Notes under the pieces: model-generated
Database searches by the model: none
What the model saw: only the letters and a program-made list of their open reading frames with translations
Told to the model about the DNA's origin: nothing
From: Myxococcales bacterium UBA1203
Lineage (GTDB): Bacteria; Myxococcota; Myxococcia; Myxococcales; UBA5297
Assembly: GCA_002309695.1 (NCBI GenBank)
Contig: DBXV01000026.1
Coordinates: 10,318 to 74,317, forward strand
DNA: 64,000 nucleotides
Direction: 5' to 3'
Program-made: the position numbers and the translations under genes
Shown: piece by piece, positions 53,158 to 62,734 of the stretch
Numbering within the stretch: position 1 is the stretch's first letter
Layout of the letters: every line of letters begins with the position of its first letter

Positions 53158-55959
53158 TTGTCTGAACCCGATGTGATTTCCATTCGCGGAGCCCGCGAAC
53201 ACAACCTGAAGAACATCAATCTGGACATTCCAAAAAAGAAACTGGTGGTGCTCACGGGCGTGTCCGGCTCGGGCAAGAGCTCGCTCGCCTTTGACACACT
53301 CTACGCCGAGGGCCAGCGCCGCTACGTGGAGAGCCTGTCCGCCTACGCGCGGCAGTTTCTGGGGCAGCAGGACAAGCCCAAATACGACAGCATCCGCGGC
53401 CTCTCGCCCTCCATCGCCATCGAGCAGAAGTCGGCCTCCAACAACCCGCGCTCGACGGTGGGCACGGTCACGGAAATCAACGACTACCTGCGCGTGCTCT
53501 ACGCCTCAATCGGCGTCCGCCACTGCCCCAAGTGCGGGCGCAAAGTGGGCCGCCAGAGCGCGCAGGAAATCGTCTCAGAAATCATGCGCCTGCCCGCAGG
53601 CACGAAATTCATGGTGCTTTCTCCCGTCGTCTCCTCGCGCAAGGGCGAATACCGCGAGCTTCTGGAGGACCTGAAGCGGCGGGGCATGGTGCGCGTGCGC
53701 GTGGACGGGAAGCTCTACCGCCTGGACGAAGAGGAAGTGACGCTCGCGAAGAAGCTCAAACACAGCGTCCATGTCGTCATCGAACGGCTCGTCATGCGCG
53801 AGGGCATCAAAGAGCGCCTGACCGACGCGGTGGAGACGGCGCTCAAAGAGGGCAAGGGCATCGTCACGCTGACGGACGAGAAGGCCGACGTGAAGAGCGA
53901 CCGCATTTTCAGCGAGCTCAACGCCTGCACCCACTGCGGCATCAGCTTTGACGAACTCACCCCCAACCACTTTTCGTTCAACAACCCGCTGGGCATGTGC
54001 CCCGACTGCAACGGTCTGGGGACAACTCTGGAGATGGACGCCTCTCTGGTGGTGCCGGACACGTCGCTCTCAATTCGCGGCGGGGCCGTGGAGCCGTGGG
54101 CAAAGATCATGGCCCGCGAGAGCTTTTCCGCCGGAATCATTGAGGAATTTGCCGACGCTCACGGCATCGACCTCGACACGCCCTGGGAAGATCTGCCCGA
54201 AAAGCACCGGGACCTGATTCTCAACGGCAGCGGCCAGCGCGTTCACGGCTTCTGGTTCGAGGGCGTCCTGAAACAGCTGATGCGGCGCTACATGGCCACC
54301 GAGTCAGAGGAGATGCGCCAGTATTACGCGAGATTTGCCGTGAACCGGCCCTGCGCACTCTGCGGCGGCGGGCGCCTCAAGCCCGAGAGCGCCGCCGTTC
54401 AGGTGGGCGGGAAAACGCTGGTCGAGCTCTCGAACATGAACGTGAAGGACGCGCTCGGCTTCACCGAGTCGCTGTGCCTCAGCGAGAGTGAGACGGTCAT
54501 CGCGGGCGAGCTCCTCAAGGAAATCAAAAACCGCCTGAAATTCCTCTGCGACGTGGGCCTGTCCTACCTCACGCTGTCGCGCGGCGCGGCCACGCTCTCG
54601 GGCGGCGAGGGCCAGCGCATCCGCCTCGCCTCGCAGATCGGCACCGAGCTGACGGGCGTGATTTACATTCTGGATGAGCCCTCCATCGGCCTGCACCAGA
54701 GAGACAACGACAAGCTGCTCGCGACGCTGAAAAAGCTGCGCGACCTCGGGAACTCGGTGGTCGTGGTCGAACATGACGAGGACACGATTCGCTCGGCGGA
54801 CTGGATTGCCGACTTCGGGCCGGGCGCCGGGAGCATGGGCGGCGAGCTCGTGGCGTGTGGCAGCGTCAAAGACATCATGGCGAGCCCGCGCTCTCTCACC
54901 GGGGCCTACCTCGCGGGCCGGATGCGGATTGAAACGCCAACTGTGCGGCGCGCGCAGGACATGGGGCGCCTGACGGTGCGGGGTGCACGCGAAAACAACC
55001 TCAAAAACATCGACGTCAGCTTTCCATTGGGGCGGCTCGTGGCGGTCACAGGCGTCTCCGGCGCGGGCAAGAGCTCGCTCGTGAACGGCATCGTCAAACC
55101 CGCGCTCATGCGGCAGCTCAACCGCTCGCTCGACGTTCCCGGCGCGCACAGCGGCATCGAGGGTGTGGAGCTGTTGGACAAGGTGATTGCCATCGACCAG
55201 CAGCCCATCGGCCGCACGCCGCGCAGCAATCCCGCGACCTACACCAAGCTCTTCGACCCAATCCGCGAGCTCTTTGCCGAGACGCCGGAGGCGCGGGCGT
55301 TCGGCTATGGGCCGGGGCGCTTTTCGTTCAACGTCAAGGGCGGACGCTGCGAGGCGTGCCAGGGCGCGGGCGTCAAGACGGTGGAGATGCACTTTCTCGC
55401 CGACGTTCAGGTCGTCTGCGAGGAGTGCCGGGGCAGGCGCTTCAACGACGCCACACTGCGCATCACCTACAAGGGCAAGAATATCGCCGAGCTGCTCGAA
55501 ATGCGCGTCAGCGAGGCACTCGATTTCTTCGCGGAGCACCGCGAAATCCGGCGCGTCCTCACCACGCTCGACGACGTGGGGCTTTCCTACCTCTCGCTGG
55601 GTCAGCCCGCGCCCACGCTCTCGGGCGGCGAGGCGCAGCGCATCAAGCTCTCCCGCGAGCTCTGCCGCGCCTCGACAGGCAAAACCCTCTACCTGCTCGA
55701 CGAGCCGACGACGGGCCTCCACTTCGAGGACATCCGCAAGCTCCTCATCGTGCTCAACCGCCTCGTGGATGCGGGCAACACGGTCATCGTCATCGAGCAC
55801 AACCTGGACGTGATTCGCAGTGCCGACTGGGTGATTGATTTAGGTCCCGAGGGCGGCGCCGGAGGCGGTCAGCTCGTGGCAGAGGGGACGCCGGAGGAGG
55901 TGGCCCGGGTCAGTGCGAGCGCAACGGGGCAGTATCTGAAGCGGGTGCTTGGTGTCTGA
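53158..55959 (+). CDS. uvrA: excinuclease ABC subunit A
   Basis: A 933-residue DNA damage recognition ATPase of nucleotide excision repair, working with UvrB and UvrC. Both ABC cores are complete: Walker A GVSGSGKSSLAFDT (near 35-48) and GVSGAGKSSLVNG (near 635), ABC signatures TLSGGEGQRIRLA and TLSGGEAQRIKLS. Zinc-binding Cys clusters are CPKCG, CTHCG/CPDC and CEACQG. The start is TTG 53158 with AAAGAGG about 6 bases upstream. Length and order are normal for UvrA. It is convergent with the hemolysin III gene. Confidence 0.95.
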   Translation: MSEPDVISIRGAREHNLKNINLDIPKKKLVVLTGVSGSGKSSLAFDTLYAEGQRRYVESLSAYARQFLGQQDKPKYDSIRGLSPSIAIEQKSASNNPRSTVGTVTEINDYLRVLYASIGVRHCPKCGRKVGRQSAQEIVSEIMRLPAGTKFMVLSPVVSSRKGEYRELLEDLKRRGMVRVRVDGKLYRLDEEEVTLAKKLKHSVHVVIERLVMREGIKERLTDAVETALKEGKGIVTLTDEKADVKSDRIFSELNACTHCGISFDELTPNHFSFNNPLGMCPDCNGLGTTLEMDASLVVPDTSLSIRGGAVEPWAKIMARESFSAGIIEEFADAHGIDLDTPWEDLPEKHRDLILNGSGQRVHGFWFEGVLKQLMRRYMATESEEMRQYYARFAVNRPCALCGGGRLKPESAAVQVGGKTLVELSNMNVKDALGFTESLCLSESETVIAGELLKEIKNRLKFLCDVGLSYLTLSRGAATLSGGEGQRIRLASQIGTELTGVIYILDEPSIGLHQRDNDKLLATLKKLRDLGNSVVVVEHDEDTIRSADWIADFGPGAGSMGGELVACGSVKDIMASPRSLTGAYLAGRMRIETPTVRRAQDMGRLTVRGARENNLKNIDVSFPLGRLVAVTGVSGAGKSSLVNGIVKPALMRQLNRSLDVPGAHSGIEGVELLDKVIAIDQQPIGRTPRSNPATYTKLFDPIRELFAETPEARAFGYGPGRFSFNVKGGRCEACQGAGVKTVEMHFLADVQVVCEECRGRRFNDATLRITYKGKNIAELLEMRVSEALDFFAEHREIRRVLTTLDDVGLSYLSLGQPAPTLSGGEAQRIKLSRELCRASTGKTLYLLDEPTTGLHFEDIRKLLIVLNRLVDAGNTVIVIEHNLDVIRSADWVIDLGPEGGAGGGQLVAEGTPEEVARVSASATGQYLKRVLGV

Positions 55960-55992
55960 GTCGGCGCCTGACGGCACTGCCGGTCACATCCG

Positions 55993-56751
55993 TCAGCTCA
56001 AAACGTGGCTGTAGATGGACATCCACGTGGGGAACATCGAGAGCAGCACGAAGCCGTGAAAGACGGCGTGCATAAATTCCCGGCTCTTCTGCACGTAAAA
56101 AATGACGCCCAGAGAGCAGGTGGTGCCTCCTGCAAAGAGGAGCCAGAAGCCGGTGGGGCCGATGGCCGCGTAAATGGCGGTGCCCTTCAGAATCAGCCCC
56201 CAGCCCATGAGCACATAAATGCCGCCGATGAGCCACTTGGGACGGCCGACCCAGAGAATCTCGGAGAGGACGCCCACCACTGCCGCGCTCCACACGGCGA
56301 TGGTGACGGGGATGCCGCCCTGGTCCGGCAGAGCGACGAGCATGTAGGGCGTATAGAGGCCGGCAATCATCAGGTAGATGGATGAGTGGTCCAGCACGCG
56401 CAGGCGGCGCTTGAGAATCGGGTCGCGGACGGCGTGGTAGCTGGCTGATGCGGCAAAAACGGCGACCATGCCGAAGCCAAATGCCACGGCACTGAATGTC
56501 TGAAAGAAGCCTGTGGCCCGGGAGAGAAGCGCCGTCGTCATGCCCAGCGCCAGAGGGATGCCTACGGCGTGGGTCCACGTGTTGGCCCGCTCCTCGCGCT
56601 CCGTATAGACGGCCGGAATGTCCGCCAGCACGAGAGCGGGCGCCGGTTCATGGGCCGCAGCTGGCGCGCTCTGGATGCTTTCATCGTCGGAAGGCGCCCT
56701 CATGGACGCCCCCATCACCGCTTCGGTCTTTGCTGTCGCAGCGACGTTCAT
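55993..56751 (-). CDS. hemolysin III / PAQR-family membrane protein
   Basis: A 252-residue protein with about 55 cytoplasmic N-terminal residues and seven helices. Family motifs are SASYHAVRDP, VLDHSSIYLMIAGLYTPYML and REFMHAVFHGFVLL, giving the Ser, Asp and three His metal-site residues of PAQR receptors and hemolysin III. The cellular role of bacterial members is unsettled; link to lipid homeostasis is inferred from the family and from the overlap with plsC. Its start (56751) overlaps the plsC stop (56748) by four bases. Confidence 0.88.
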   Translation of the reverse strand: MNVAATAKTEAVMGASMRAPSDDESIQSAPAAAHEPAPALVLADIPAVYTEREERANTWTHAVGIPLALGMTTALLSRATGFFQTFSAVAFGFGMVAVFAASASYHAVRDPILKRRLRVLDHSSIYLMIAGLYTPYMLVALPDQGGIPVTIAVWSAAVVGVLSEILWVGRPKWLIGGIYVLMGWGLILKGTAIYAAIGPTGFWLLFAGGTTCSLGVIFYVQKSREFMHAVFHGFVLLSMFPTWMSIYSHVLS

Positions 56752-57620
56752 TTCACACCTTCACATTCCGGCATTGCTGTTTCTTCCCGGCCCTTGCCGC
56801 TCTCCTGGTCCGCGATTCTGACCGCAGCCCCGTCCTGCAGCTGCGGCACCGCAGACATGCTTTTCCCGGCCATCGCAGGAGCAGACGGACGCGTGAGACG
56901 AATCTGCTCATAGAGCGCAACCACGGCATCACGGGAGACGCGCAGCAGACGCTCCTTCTCCTCAGGCGTGTTCTCTCCCACAGGGATGGGCTTGCCGATG
57001 GCGAGGCGGACGGGCCCCGGCGTCAGAGCGAGTCCGCCCTTGGGGAAAGCCTCCATGGCGCCGGAGATGGCCATGGGCACAATCGGCACCTGGAGCGAGA
57101 GCGCCGTCATCACGGCTCCCTTCTTAAAGGGACCAATCTCGCCGTCCGTGGTGCGCGTTCCCTCGGCAAAAAAGACGATGCCCGAGGTATCGCCCCCGTC
57201 CTTGTCCGCGCGCGCAGCCAGGAGCTTTTCGATGGCCGCCTGGTGATTCTTCCGGTCGATGGCGATGGTGCCCAGTGAGCGCATGACCGAGCTGAAAAAC
57301 GGCAGCTTCTCCAGAGAACTTTTGGCGACAAAGCGGGGGCGTGAGGGGAACAGCTTGGTGATGACAGGCACGTCCAGAAGGCTCTGATGGTTGCAGACGA
57401 AAATGTACTGCTGCGACGGGTCGAGATTTTCGGCGCCTGTCAGAGACACCTCCACCCCGGAAGACCAGACGGTGCCGGCGGCCCACGCACGGAAAAGCTG
57501 TGTGTGCCAGCGCCGGGTGAAGGGGTGCGTCAGCAGAATGCCGCCTCCGAAAATCAGCAGGGACGCCAGAAAACCGACGAAGGCGATGGCCCCTCGAAGG
57601 ACGCGAAGGAAGTGTCTCAT
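56748..57620 (-). CDS. plsC: 1-acyl-sn-glycerol-3-phosphate acyltransferase
   Basis: A 290-residue membrane-associated enzyme that adds the second acyl chain to lysophosphatidic acid. An N-terminal hydrophobic helix pair (LRGAIAFVGFLASLLIFGGG) is followed by FVCNHQSLLDVPVI (NHxxxxD catalytic motif), FVAKSSLEKLPFF, IAIDRKNHQ and FFAEGTRTTDGEI (the EGTR motif), then VPIVPMAISG. A Pro/Gly/Glu tail of about 45 residues is unusual. ATG 57620 is the first Met before the helix; the frame upstream is basic. Overlaps the hemolysin III start by ATGA, so the pair is translationally coupled. Confidence 0.9.
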   Translation of the reverse strand: MRHFLRVLRGAIAFVGFLASLLIFGGGILLTHPFTRRWHTQLFRAWAAGTVWSSGVEVSLTGAENLDPSQQYIFVCNHQSLLDVPVITKLFPSRPRFVAKSSLEKLPFFSSVMRSLGTIAIDRKNHQAAIEKLLAARADKDGGDTSGIVFFAEGTRTTDGEIGPFKKGAVMTALSLQVPIVPMAISGAMEAFPKGGLALTPGPVRLAIGKPIPVGENTPEEKERLLRVSRDAVVALYEQIRLTRPSAPAMAGKSMSAVPQLQDGAAVRIADQESGKGREETAMPECEGVK

Positions 57621-57903
57621 GTGCCTGTTCCAGAAAAACCAAAGCGGCGGTTCCGCACGGAGCGCCGCCGCGTCCGAATGAGCCGAAAACACCGCTTCTC
57701 TCCGCCGCTCAGCCGGACAGCCTTCATCGGCGCGTTTCGGAGGCATCCCGAAATCAAAGCGCCGCTGTGGCTCTTCTCCCGTCCGGACTTCCGCCGCCTC
57801 CCCCTCGTGCCGTCACGTCAGCCGCTTCATCCGGAATTGAAAAGCGCCCGACTGTTCCCTCAAGCCGGACGCCTCTCTCTTTCGTGCCGCATCAGCAGGC
57901 ATG

Positions 57904-58770
57904 TCAGAAATCGACGCCCAGCTTGCCGCCGAAATTCCAGACCTCCAGCCAAGTGGGGACACCCGCGATGTCATGCTCGATGGAAATCTTCGTGTAGGAG
58001 AACTCCAGCGCAATCTCGAACACGTTAAAGACGAAGCGCAGGCCGCCGTAGAAGCGGTTGGAGTAGTTCTCCGAGAGCTCCACCTTGTCGTAGTAGCTCA
58101 AAGTCGAGAAAGGCGCCTGCATGGCCTCTTCCTCTGTGCGGGTCGGGTTGGTCTCAATCATCCGCGAATCCGCATGCACGAAGATGAGGTTCCAGCCCAG
58201 ATACGGCGTCAAAGTCATCACACCGGCGATGCCGAAGCGCTTGCCGATGCCCACATCAATGCCGGCAGTCGTGAGATCAAAATCAGACGCGCCGAACAGC
58301 CGGGTGACGTAGCCGCGGACAGCAAAGTCGGGGGCATAGCGGAGGCCTTCATTCAGCGCCCATTTGAGTTCCAGTGTTCCTGCCACCATCGAGGAGTTCT
58401 GCAGATAGCTGACGCGGGCGCCCAGCTCGAAGGAAAAGCCCAGTCCCTTCCGCACGTGGAGCGCCGGCATGAGGACGTAGTCGGAGTCGCCGCCCGAAAA
58501 GCGCGGCCAGTAGGCATGGTTGATTTTGGCAGCGCCGTATTCGAGGCCCACATTGAAGCCCGTGTGTCCGCCGGACGAGGGCGTCTCAAAGTTGAATCCG
58601 GAGAGCGCCACGCCCAGCTGATTGGCGAACAGCCTGAACTTCATATGAGAGGCGGCATCAGCGGGGGAGCCCAGCTGGTAGATTCGGAAATCCTCGTCAG
58701 GGGTCGCCCACGCCGCGCTTGAGGCAAGCAGGCAGACCATCATGGCAATTGCTGTAAATAGGCGGCGCAT
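57904..58770 (-). CDS. outer-membrane beta-barrel protein
   Basis: A 288-residue secreted protein. The signal peptide AIAMMVCLLASSAAWA precedes many alternating strands: HMKFRLFANQLGVALSG, GFNVGLEYGAAKI, FELGARVSYLQN, GTLELKWALNEG, MTLTPYLGWNLIFVHA, FYGGLRFVFNVFEIALEFSY and a C-terminal WNFGGKLGVDF ending in Phe, typical of barrel insertion signals. ATG 58770 has AGGAGG 4 bases upstream, so this start is firm. It lies alone between plsC and the sigma-54 activator. No specific substrate can be named. The 283 bases between it and plsC show nothing identifiable. Confidence 0.75.
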   Translation of the reverse strand: MRRLFTAIAMMVCLLASSAAWATPDEDFRIYQLGSPADAASHMKFRLFANQLGVALSGFNFETPSSGGHTGFNVGLEYGAAKINHAYWPRFSGGDSDYVLMPALHVRKGLGFSFELGARVSYLQNSSMVAGTLELKWALNEGLRYAPDFAVRGYVTRLFGASDFDLTTAGIDVGIGKRFGIAGVMTLTPYLGWNLIFVHADSRMIETNPTRTEEEAMQAPFSTLSYYDKVELSENYSNRFYGGLRFVFNVFEIALEFSYTKISIEHDIAGVPTWLEVWNFGGKLGVDF

Positions 58771-58922
58771 GGTTCCTCCTGAAAAGACGCCCCGAAAAAA
58801 AGCGCGGCTCCCTAGCAATGACGAACAGGGGTTGCAAGTCGGCAAACAGGGGTTCCGGAGGCGTCAGTTCCGGCCTGTCAGGCGTAGGTTCAATCCCATC
58901 GTTTCACCTACGAACACGCTCA

Positions 58923-59942
58923 CTAGCCTCCGCTCAGCCCCATCTTTTTCATCTTTCTCCACAAGGTGGTTGCGGAAATGCCCAGCTGGGCCGCCGCAGC
59001 CGCCGTATCGCCCGGCTGACGAGCCAGCGCCTCGCGAATCGCCCTTTCCTCGGCCGCGGCCAGAGCATCGGCCAGGCGCTGAGGACGATACGCGGCAGGA
59101 TGTGCGGGAAGAGAAACCGGGGCAGCCGCTGTGGAAAACGCCATGTCCAGCGGAAAATCGGGCGGCCCCAGAATGTCGCCGGGGGCCATCGCCGCCGCCC
59201 GCTCCACAGCGTTTTCCAGCTCGCGCACGTTTCCCGGCCAGTCCCAGTTTTGAAGATGGCGGCGCGCTTCCGGAGACAGCCTCAGCGCGCGCCCCGTCCT
59301 CTGCCGCGCCCGCCCCAGAAAAAGCTCCGTGAGCAGCGGAATGTCGTCCCGCCTCTCCCGCAGCGGCGGCACCCTCAGAGGAATGACGCACAGCCGATAG
59401 AACAAATCCTGGCGGAACGTGCCCCGCGCCACAGCCTCGGACAGCGAACGATTGGTGGCTGCGATGACGCGCGCGTCCACCGCCACAGCGGCATTCTCGC
59501 CCACGCGCCGCACCTCGCGCTCCTGAAGCACCCTGAGCAGCCTGGCCTGAAAAGAAGCGGCGGCTTCGGCGATTTCATCGAGAAAAATGCTCCCGCCCTG
59601 CGCCGCCTCAAACAGCCCCGTCCGCGCCCGGTCCGCCCCGGTAAAAGCGCCGCGCGCGTGCCCGAACAGCTCACTGTCTGCCAGCGTTTCGGGCACCGCG
59701 GCGCAGTTGACGGGCACAAAAGGCTTCATCCGCCGCCGCGACAGACTGTGGAGCAGCCGGGCCGCCAGTTCCTTGCCCGTGCCGCTCTCTCCCAGAATGA
59801 CCACGGCCGCGTCCGAAGCCGCCGCGCGCCGGATGTCCTCCCGAAGCCTCTCCACGGCGGCGCTTCTGCCTGCCAGCAGCCGATGCTCCGCGTCGGGAAA
59901 CGGCAGCGTCCCCTGAACTGGCTTCCCCTCCATCGGCTTCAT
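58923..59942 (-). CDS. sigma-54-dependent transcriptional activator (no receiver domain)
   Basis: A 339-residue AAA+ enhancer-binding protein. Walker A is GESGTGKE (about residues 46-53), the sigma-54 contact loop GAFTGA is intact, GGSIFLDEI is Walker B, and RQDLFYRLCVIPLRVPPLRE and WPGNVRELENAVERA follow. The end (LADALAAAEERAIREALARQ then AAAAQLGISATTLWRKMKKM) is a Fis-type helix-turn-helix. There is no receiver, GAF or PAS domain, so it resembles PspF-type regulators controlled by partner proteins. The start is uncertain: Mets at 59963, 59942 and 59933 are all possible, and GGAG near 59945-59948 suits the last best. Targets unknown. Confidence 0.85.
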   Translation of the reverse strand: MKPMEGKPVQGTLPFPDAEHRLLAGRSAAVERLREDIRRAAASDAAVVILGESGTGKELAARLLHSLSRRRMKPFVPVNCAAVPETLADSELFGHARGAFTGADRARTGLFEAAQGGSIFLDEIAEAAASFQARLLRVLQEREVRRVGENAAVAVDARVIAATNRSLSEAVARGTFRQDLFYRLCVIPLRVPPLRERRDDIPLLTELFLGRARQRTGRALRLSPEARRHLQNWDWPGNVRELENAVERAAAMAPGDILGPPDFPLDMAFSTAAAPVSLPAHPAAYRPQRLADALAAAEERAIREALARQPGDTAAAAAQLGISATTLWRKMKKMGLSGG

Positions 59943-60257
59943 TTCTCCACGCGTGATTTTCATAAGGCAGTCGGCCCCATGCACCGCCTCACGCCTGGGG
60001 GAACACACTGGAAACGCGCCAATCCGCGATTTTTTTGGGGGATGCCGGACAAAAAAACGTCTCGGAGGCGGCGGCTTTTCCACAATGTCCGCAGGGAAAC
60101 TTTGGCGCTGCTCACGGAAGCGCCTTTTCCCGCTTTCCCGCGGCCGCCTTTTCGGTCTAGCGTCCGCGCCCCCAATCACCCCGGAAGGCACATCCCCCGG
60201 CGGGGCGGGCCTCATGCCCACCCTGCCTTTTCATTTGTGAATTTGAGGAGGCCGCAC
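59943..60257. other. divergent promoter region
   Basis: 315 bases between divergent genes. I see no gene, terminator or clear -24/-12 or -35/-10 pair. A GAGGAG ribosome site lies just before 60258. Confidence 0.5.
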
Positions 60258-61031
60258 ATGCCCGCTGACAAGCTGACCAAATGGACCAAGGAAGATCAGG
60301 AGAACCAGAACCTTCACCTCCAGCGCATCCTCGACAGGATTCACGTCAAGACGAAGCGCCAGGCCTCCTCCGTGGTCATCTTCGATCTGGATGGGACGCT
60401 GTATGACAATCGTCCCAGAACCATGTACATCATGCGCCAGATTGCCGATCAGTTTTACGACCAGATGCCCCAGCTGGTGAGGGCGGTGGAGAGCGGCGAA
60501 ATCAACAATCTGGACAACTACCAATACGGTCCCGAAGCCTCGCTGGCGTGCCTGGGCGTCACCGATGAAAACGAAATCAAGCTGGCCAAGACCGAATGGA
60601 GCAAGCGCTTCTTCACCGACGACTACCAGCAGTACGACGTGCCGCTCCCCGGGGCGAAGAAGTTTGTCTGCGACGTTTATGAGGCGGGCGCCACGGTGAT
60701 TTACCTGACGGGACGCGACGTAAACATGCTGGTGGGCCTGACTCAGACACTGCGCATGTGCGGCTTCCCGGTGGGTGTCGTCGGCACCATGACCATGACC
60801 AAGAAGGACTTCAATCAGGACGACGGCATGTTCAAAGACGAGGTCGCCGCCTATCTGGACCGCCTGGGCGAGGTCGTCGGCATCTTTGAGAACGAACCGG
60901 CCAACAGCAATCTGTTCCAGAAGAACTTCCCCGGCGCCACGTCGATGTTCCTTCTGACCCAGCACCGGCCGGACGCGCCGCAGCTCGACGATGGCATCAC
61001 TCCCATCCGCGACTTCCGGATTCTCAAATAG
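60258..61031 (+). CDS. HAD-superfamily phosphatase-like protein
   Basis: A 257-residue cytoplasmic protein. Motif I is VVIFDLDGTLYDNRP (about residues 40-54), motif II is VIYLTGRD (a Thr), and later KKDFNQDDGMFKDEV and VVGIFENEPANSN occupy motif III/IV places, with acidic residues weaker than usual. The substrate is unknown. It follows a GAGGAG ribosome site 8 bases before the ATG. It lies upstream of prmC but is separated by a hairpin terminator. Confidence 0.75.
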   Translation: MPADKLTKWTKEDQENQNLHLQRILDRIHVKTKRQASSVVIFDLDGTLYDNRPRTMYIMRQIADQFYDQMPQLVRAVESGEINNLDNYQYGPEASLACLGVTDENEIKLAKTEWSKRFFTDDYQQYDVPLPGAKKFVCDVYEAGATVIYLTGRDVNMLVGLTQTLRMCGFPVGVVGTMTMTKKDFNQDDGMFKDEVAAYLDRLGEVVGIFENEPANSNLFQKNFPGATSMFLLTQHRPDAPQLDDGITPIRDFRILK

Positions 61032-61076
61032 CCCCTCCCCCGTTTTTTCCCTTGACTCATTTGTGAAACACCATCC

Positions 61077-61115
61077 GCGGCCCTCCGCTTCAGTGCGGCG
61101 GGCCGCTTCCTTTTT
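61077..61115 (+). terminator. intrinsic terminator after HAD gene
   Basis: GCGGCCC (61077-61083) pairs with GGGCCGC (61100-61106), with an inner CCGC/GCGG stem, and TTCCTTTTT follows. Confidence 0.65.
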
Positions 61116-61187
61116 CTCGTGCTCATCCGCCGACGGCGCCGCATCCCTGCTTCGGCGTGCGTGGGCGGACTTCTTTCGGAGACAGGC

Positions 61188-62060
61188 GTGGCCGACGAGC
61201 TGTGGACCATTCAGAAGCTCCTCGTCTGGACGACGGGCTTCTTCACGAGGAAGGGCATCGACGCTCCCCGGCGGACGGCGGAAATTCTGCTGTCACACGT
61301 TCTGGGGATGGACCGCGTGCGCCTCTACATGGAGTTCGAGCGGCCGCTGGACGAGGCCGAGCGCGCCCGCTTCAAGGCGCTGGTCCAGCGGCGCGCGGCC
61401 CGGGAACCCACCGATTACCTGACCGGCAGCCGTCCCTTTCACAAATACGTCTTCGCCGTCGATGCGCGCGTTCTGGTGCCCCGTCCCGAGACCGAACAGC
61501 TGGTGGAGACGGCGCTGTCCCGGCTTCCCAAGTCCGGCGGCGGCGACGCTCCCCGCGTTCTCGACCTGTGTACCGGCTCCGGCTGCGTGGGGCTGACCAT
61601 TGCCGCCGAAAGGCCGGATGCCTGCGTCACGCTCACTGACATTTCCGCGGACGCGCTCGATGTGGCCCGCGCCAATGCACAGCAGCTGGGCGTGAGCGGC
61701 CGGACGGTGCTCCTTCAGGGCGACCTGTTTGTGCCCGTTTCTCCGAATGCCAGATTCGACATCGTGGTCTCCAATCCGCCCTACGTGCGGCGCGGCGTGA
61801 TTCCCACGCTGGAGCCTGAAGTCCAAAAGGAGCCTGTTCTGGCGCTGGACGGCGGTGACGACGGGCTGGACCTCATTCGGCGCATCATCGCAAAAGCCCC
61901 TCAGCACCTGCGGCCGGGCGGCTGGCTGTGCCTGGAAATCGGCGATGAACAGGGGCGCGAGGTGCTGGCGCTGCTCCAGGGCGCCGGTTTCCGTGACGCT
62001 GCCGTCTCTCAGGACTTTGCCGGACTGGACCGCATCGCCTCAGGAAGGCTGCCCTCATGA
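61188..62060 (+). CDS. prmC: peptide chain release factor N5-glutamine methyltransferase
   Basis: A 290-residue SAM-dependent methyltransferase that modifies the GGQ glutamine of release factors. Residues 1-70 form the helical N-domain (TIQKLLVWTTGFFTRKGIDA), then TGSRPFHKYVFAVDARVLVP, PRPETEQLVE, VLDLCTGSGCVGLTIA and the catalytic VVSNPPYVRR, all in family order. GTG 61188 is chosen because GGAG lies about 6 bases upstream; an ATG at 61119 would add Arg-rich residues. Its stop overlaps the PAP2 gene start (62057-62060). Confidence 0.92.
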   Translation: MADELWTIQKLLVWTTGFFTRKGIDAPRRTAEILLSHVLGMDRVRLYMEFERPLDEAERARFKALVQRRAAREPTDYLTGSRPFHKYVFAVDARVLVPRPETEQLVETALSRLPKSGGGDAPRVLDLCTGSGCVGLTIAAERPDACVTLTDISADALDVARANAQQLGVSGRTVLLQGDLFVPVSPNARFDIVVSNPPYVRRGVIPTLEPEVQKEPVLALDGGDDGLDLIRRIIAKAPQHLRPGGWLCLEIGDEQGREVLALLQGAGFRDAAVSQDFAGLDRIASGRLPS

Positions 62061-62734
62061 CGCCCCTTCTGCCGGAGACGCCGGATGCCGCTGCCGTGGC
62101 CATGCTGCACGATGCGCTGTCGGGCTCTGCCGCCGCGAACGCGCTCATGAGCTGGGTCTCCATGAAGGCCGCCTTCGCATTTCCGCTCCTGGCAATTCTC
62201 TGCGGCGTTCTCTGCCTCAGGCACCGGCGGGACGGGCTCATCACCTTCGCCGTCCTCCTCTGCCTGCTGGGAAGCGCGGACCTTTTGGGCAACGGCCTCA
62301 AGCATGTCTTTGAACTGCCCCGGCCCTGCTTTGACCTCAAAGGCGTGCTCACCTGGATTCCCGACAAGTGCGGCGGCGCCCGGCGCGGCATGCCCTCCAA
62401 CCACGCAATCAATTTCTTCACCGTCAGCGCCTTCGTTCTCTTCGCACTGCGCCGCAGATGGCCCGGCATCGTCCTTCTCGCGCTCTCCTGCCTGGTGGGC
62501 GTCTCCCGCATCTATCTGGGCCGCCACTACCCCTCTCAGGTCTTTGCCGGCGCGGCCATCGGCCTGACCTGGGGCGCGCTGGGCGCCTTCGTTTTTTCCA
62601 GATTTGCCGTTGGAAAACGGATGTGCGACACGGCGCCGCCCTCCGCCGGCGGCCCTGTTCCTGCCCCCTCCTCTCCGACCGGCACCGCCAGCAGTTCTTC
62701 CGGCAGCTCCAGCCCCACCAAGGACCCCACATGA
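62057..62734 (+). CDS. PAP2-type membrane phosphatase
   Basis: A 225-residue membrane protein with about six helices. Phosphatase motifs are GLKHVFELPRPCFD (KxxxxxxRP, motif 1), GMPSNHAINFF (PSxH, motif 2) and SRIYLGRHYPSQVFAG (SRxxxxxHxxxD, motif 3). Motif 3 has Gln where the family usually has Asp. The catalytic His residues remain. Possible substrates are undecaprenyl pyrophosphate or phosphatidic acid. The tail is Ser/Pro/Thr-rich. It overlaps prmC before it and the FHA gene after it by ATGA, so all three are coupled. Confidence 0.85.
   Translation: MTPLLPETPDAAAVAMLHDALSGSAAANALMSWVSMKAAFAFPLLAILCGVLCLRHRRDGLITFAVLLCLLGSADLLGNGLKHVFELPRPCFDLKGVLTWIPDKCGGARRGMPSNHAINFFTVSAFVLFALRRRWPGIVLLALSCLVGVSRIYLGRHYPSQVFAGAAIGLTWGALGAFVFSRFAVGKRMCDTAPPSAGGPVPAPSSPTGTASSSSGSSSPTKDPT

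Noticed and set aside
58881..58912. tRNA-like T-arm (GGTTCAATCCC) near a 7-bp inverted repeat CGTAGGT/ACCTACG
   Set aside because: The T-stem does not pair beyond two bases and no acceptor, D or anticodon arms are found, so it is not a tRNA gene.
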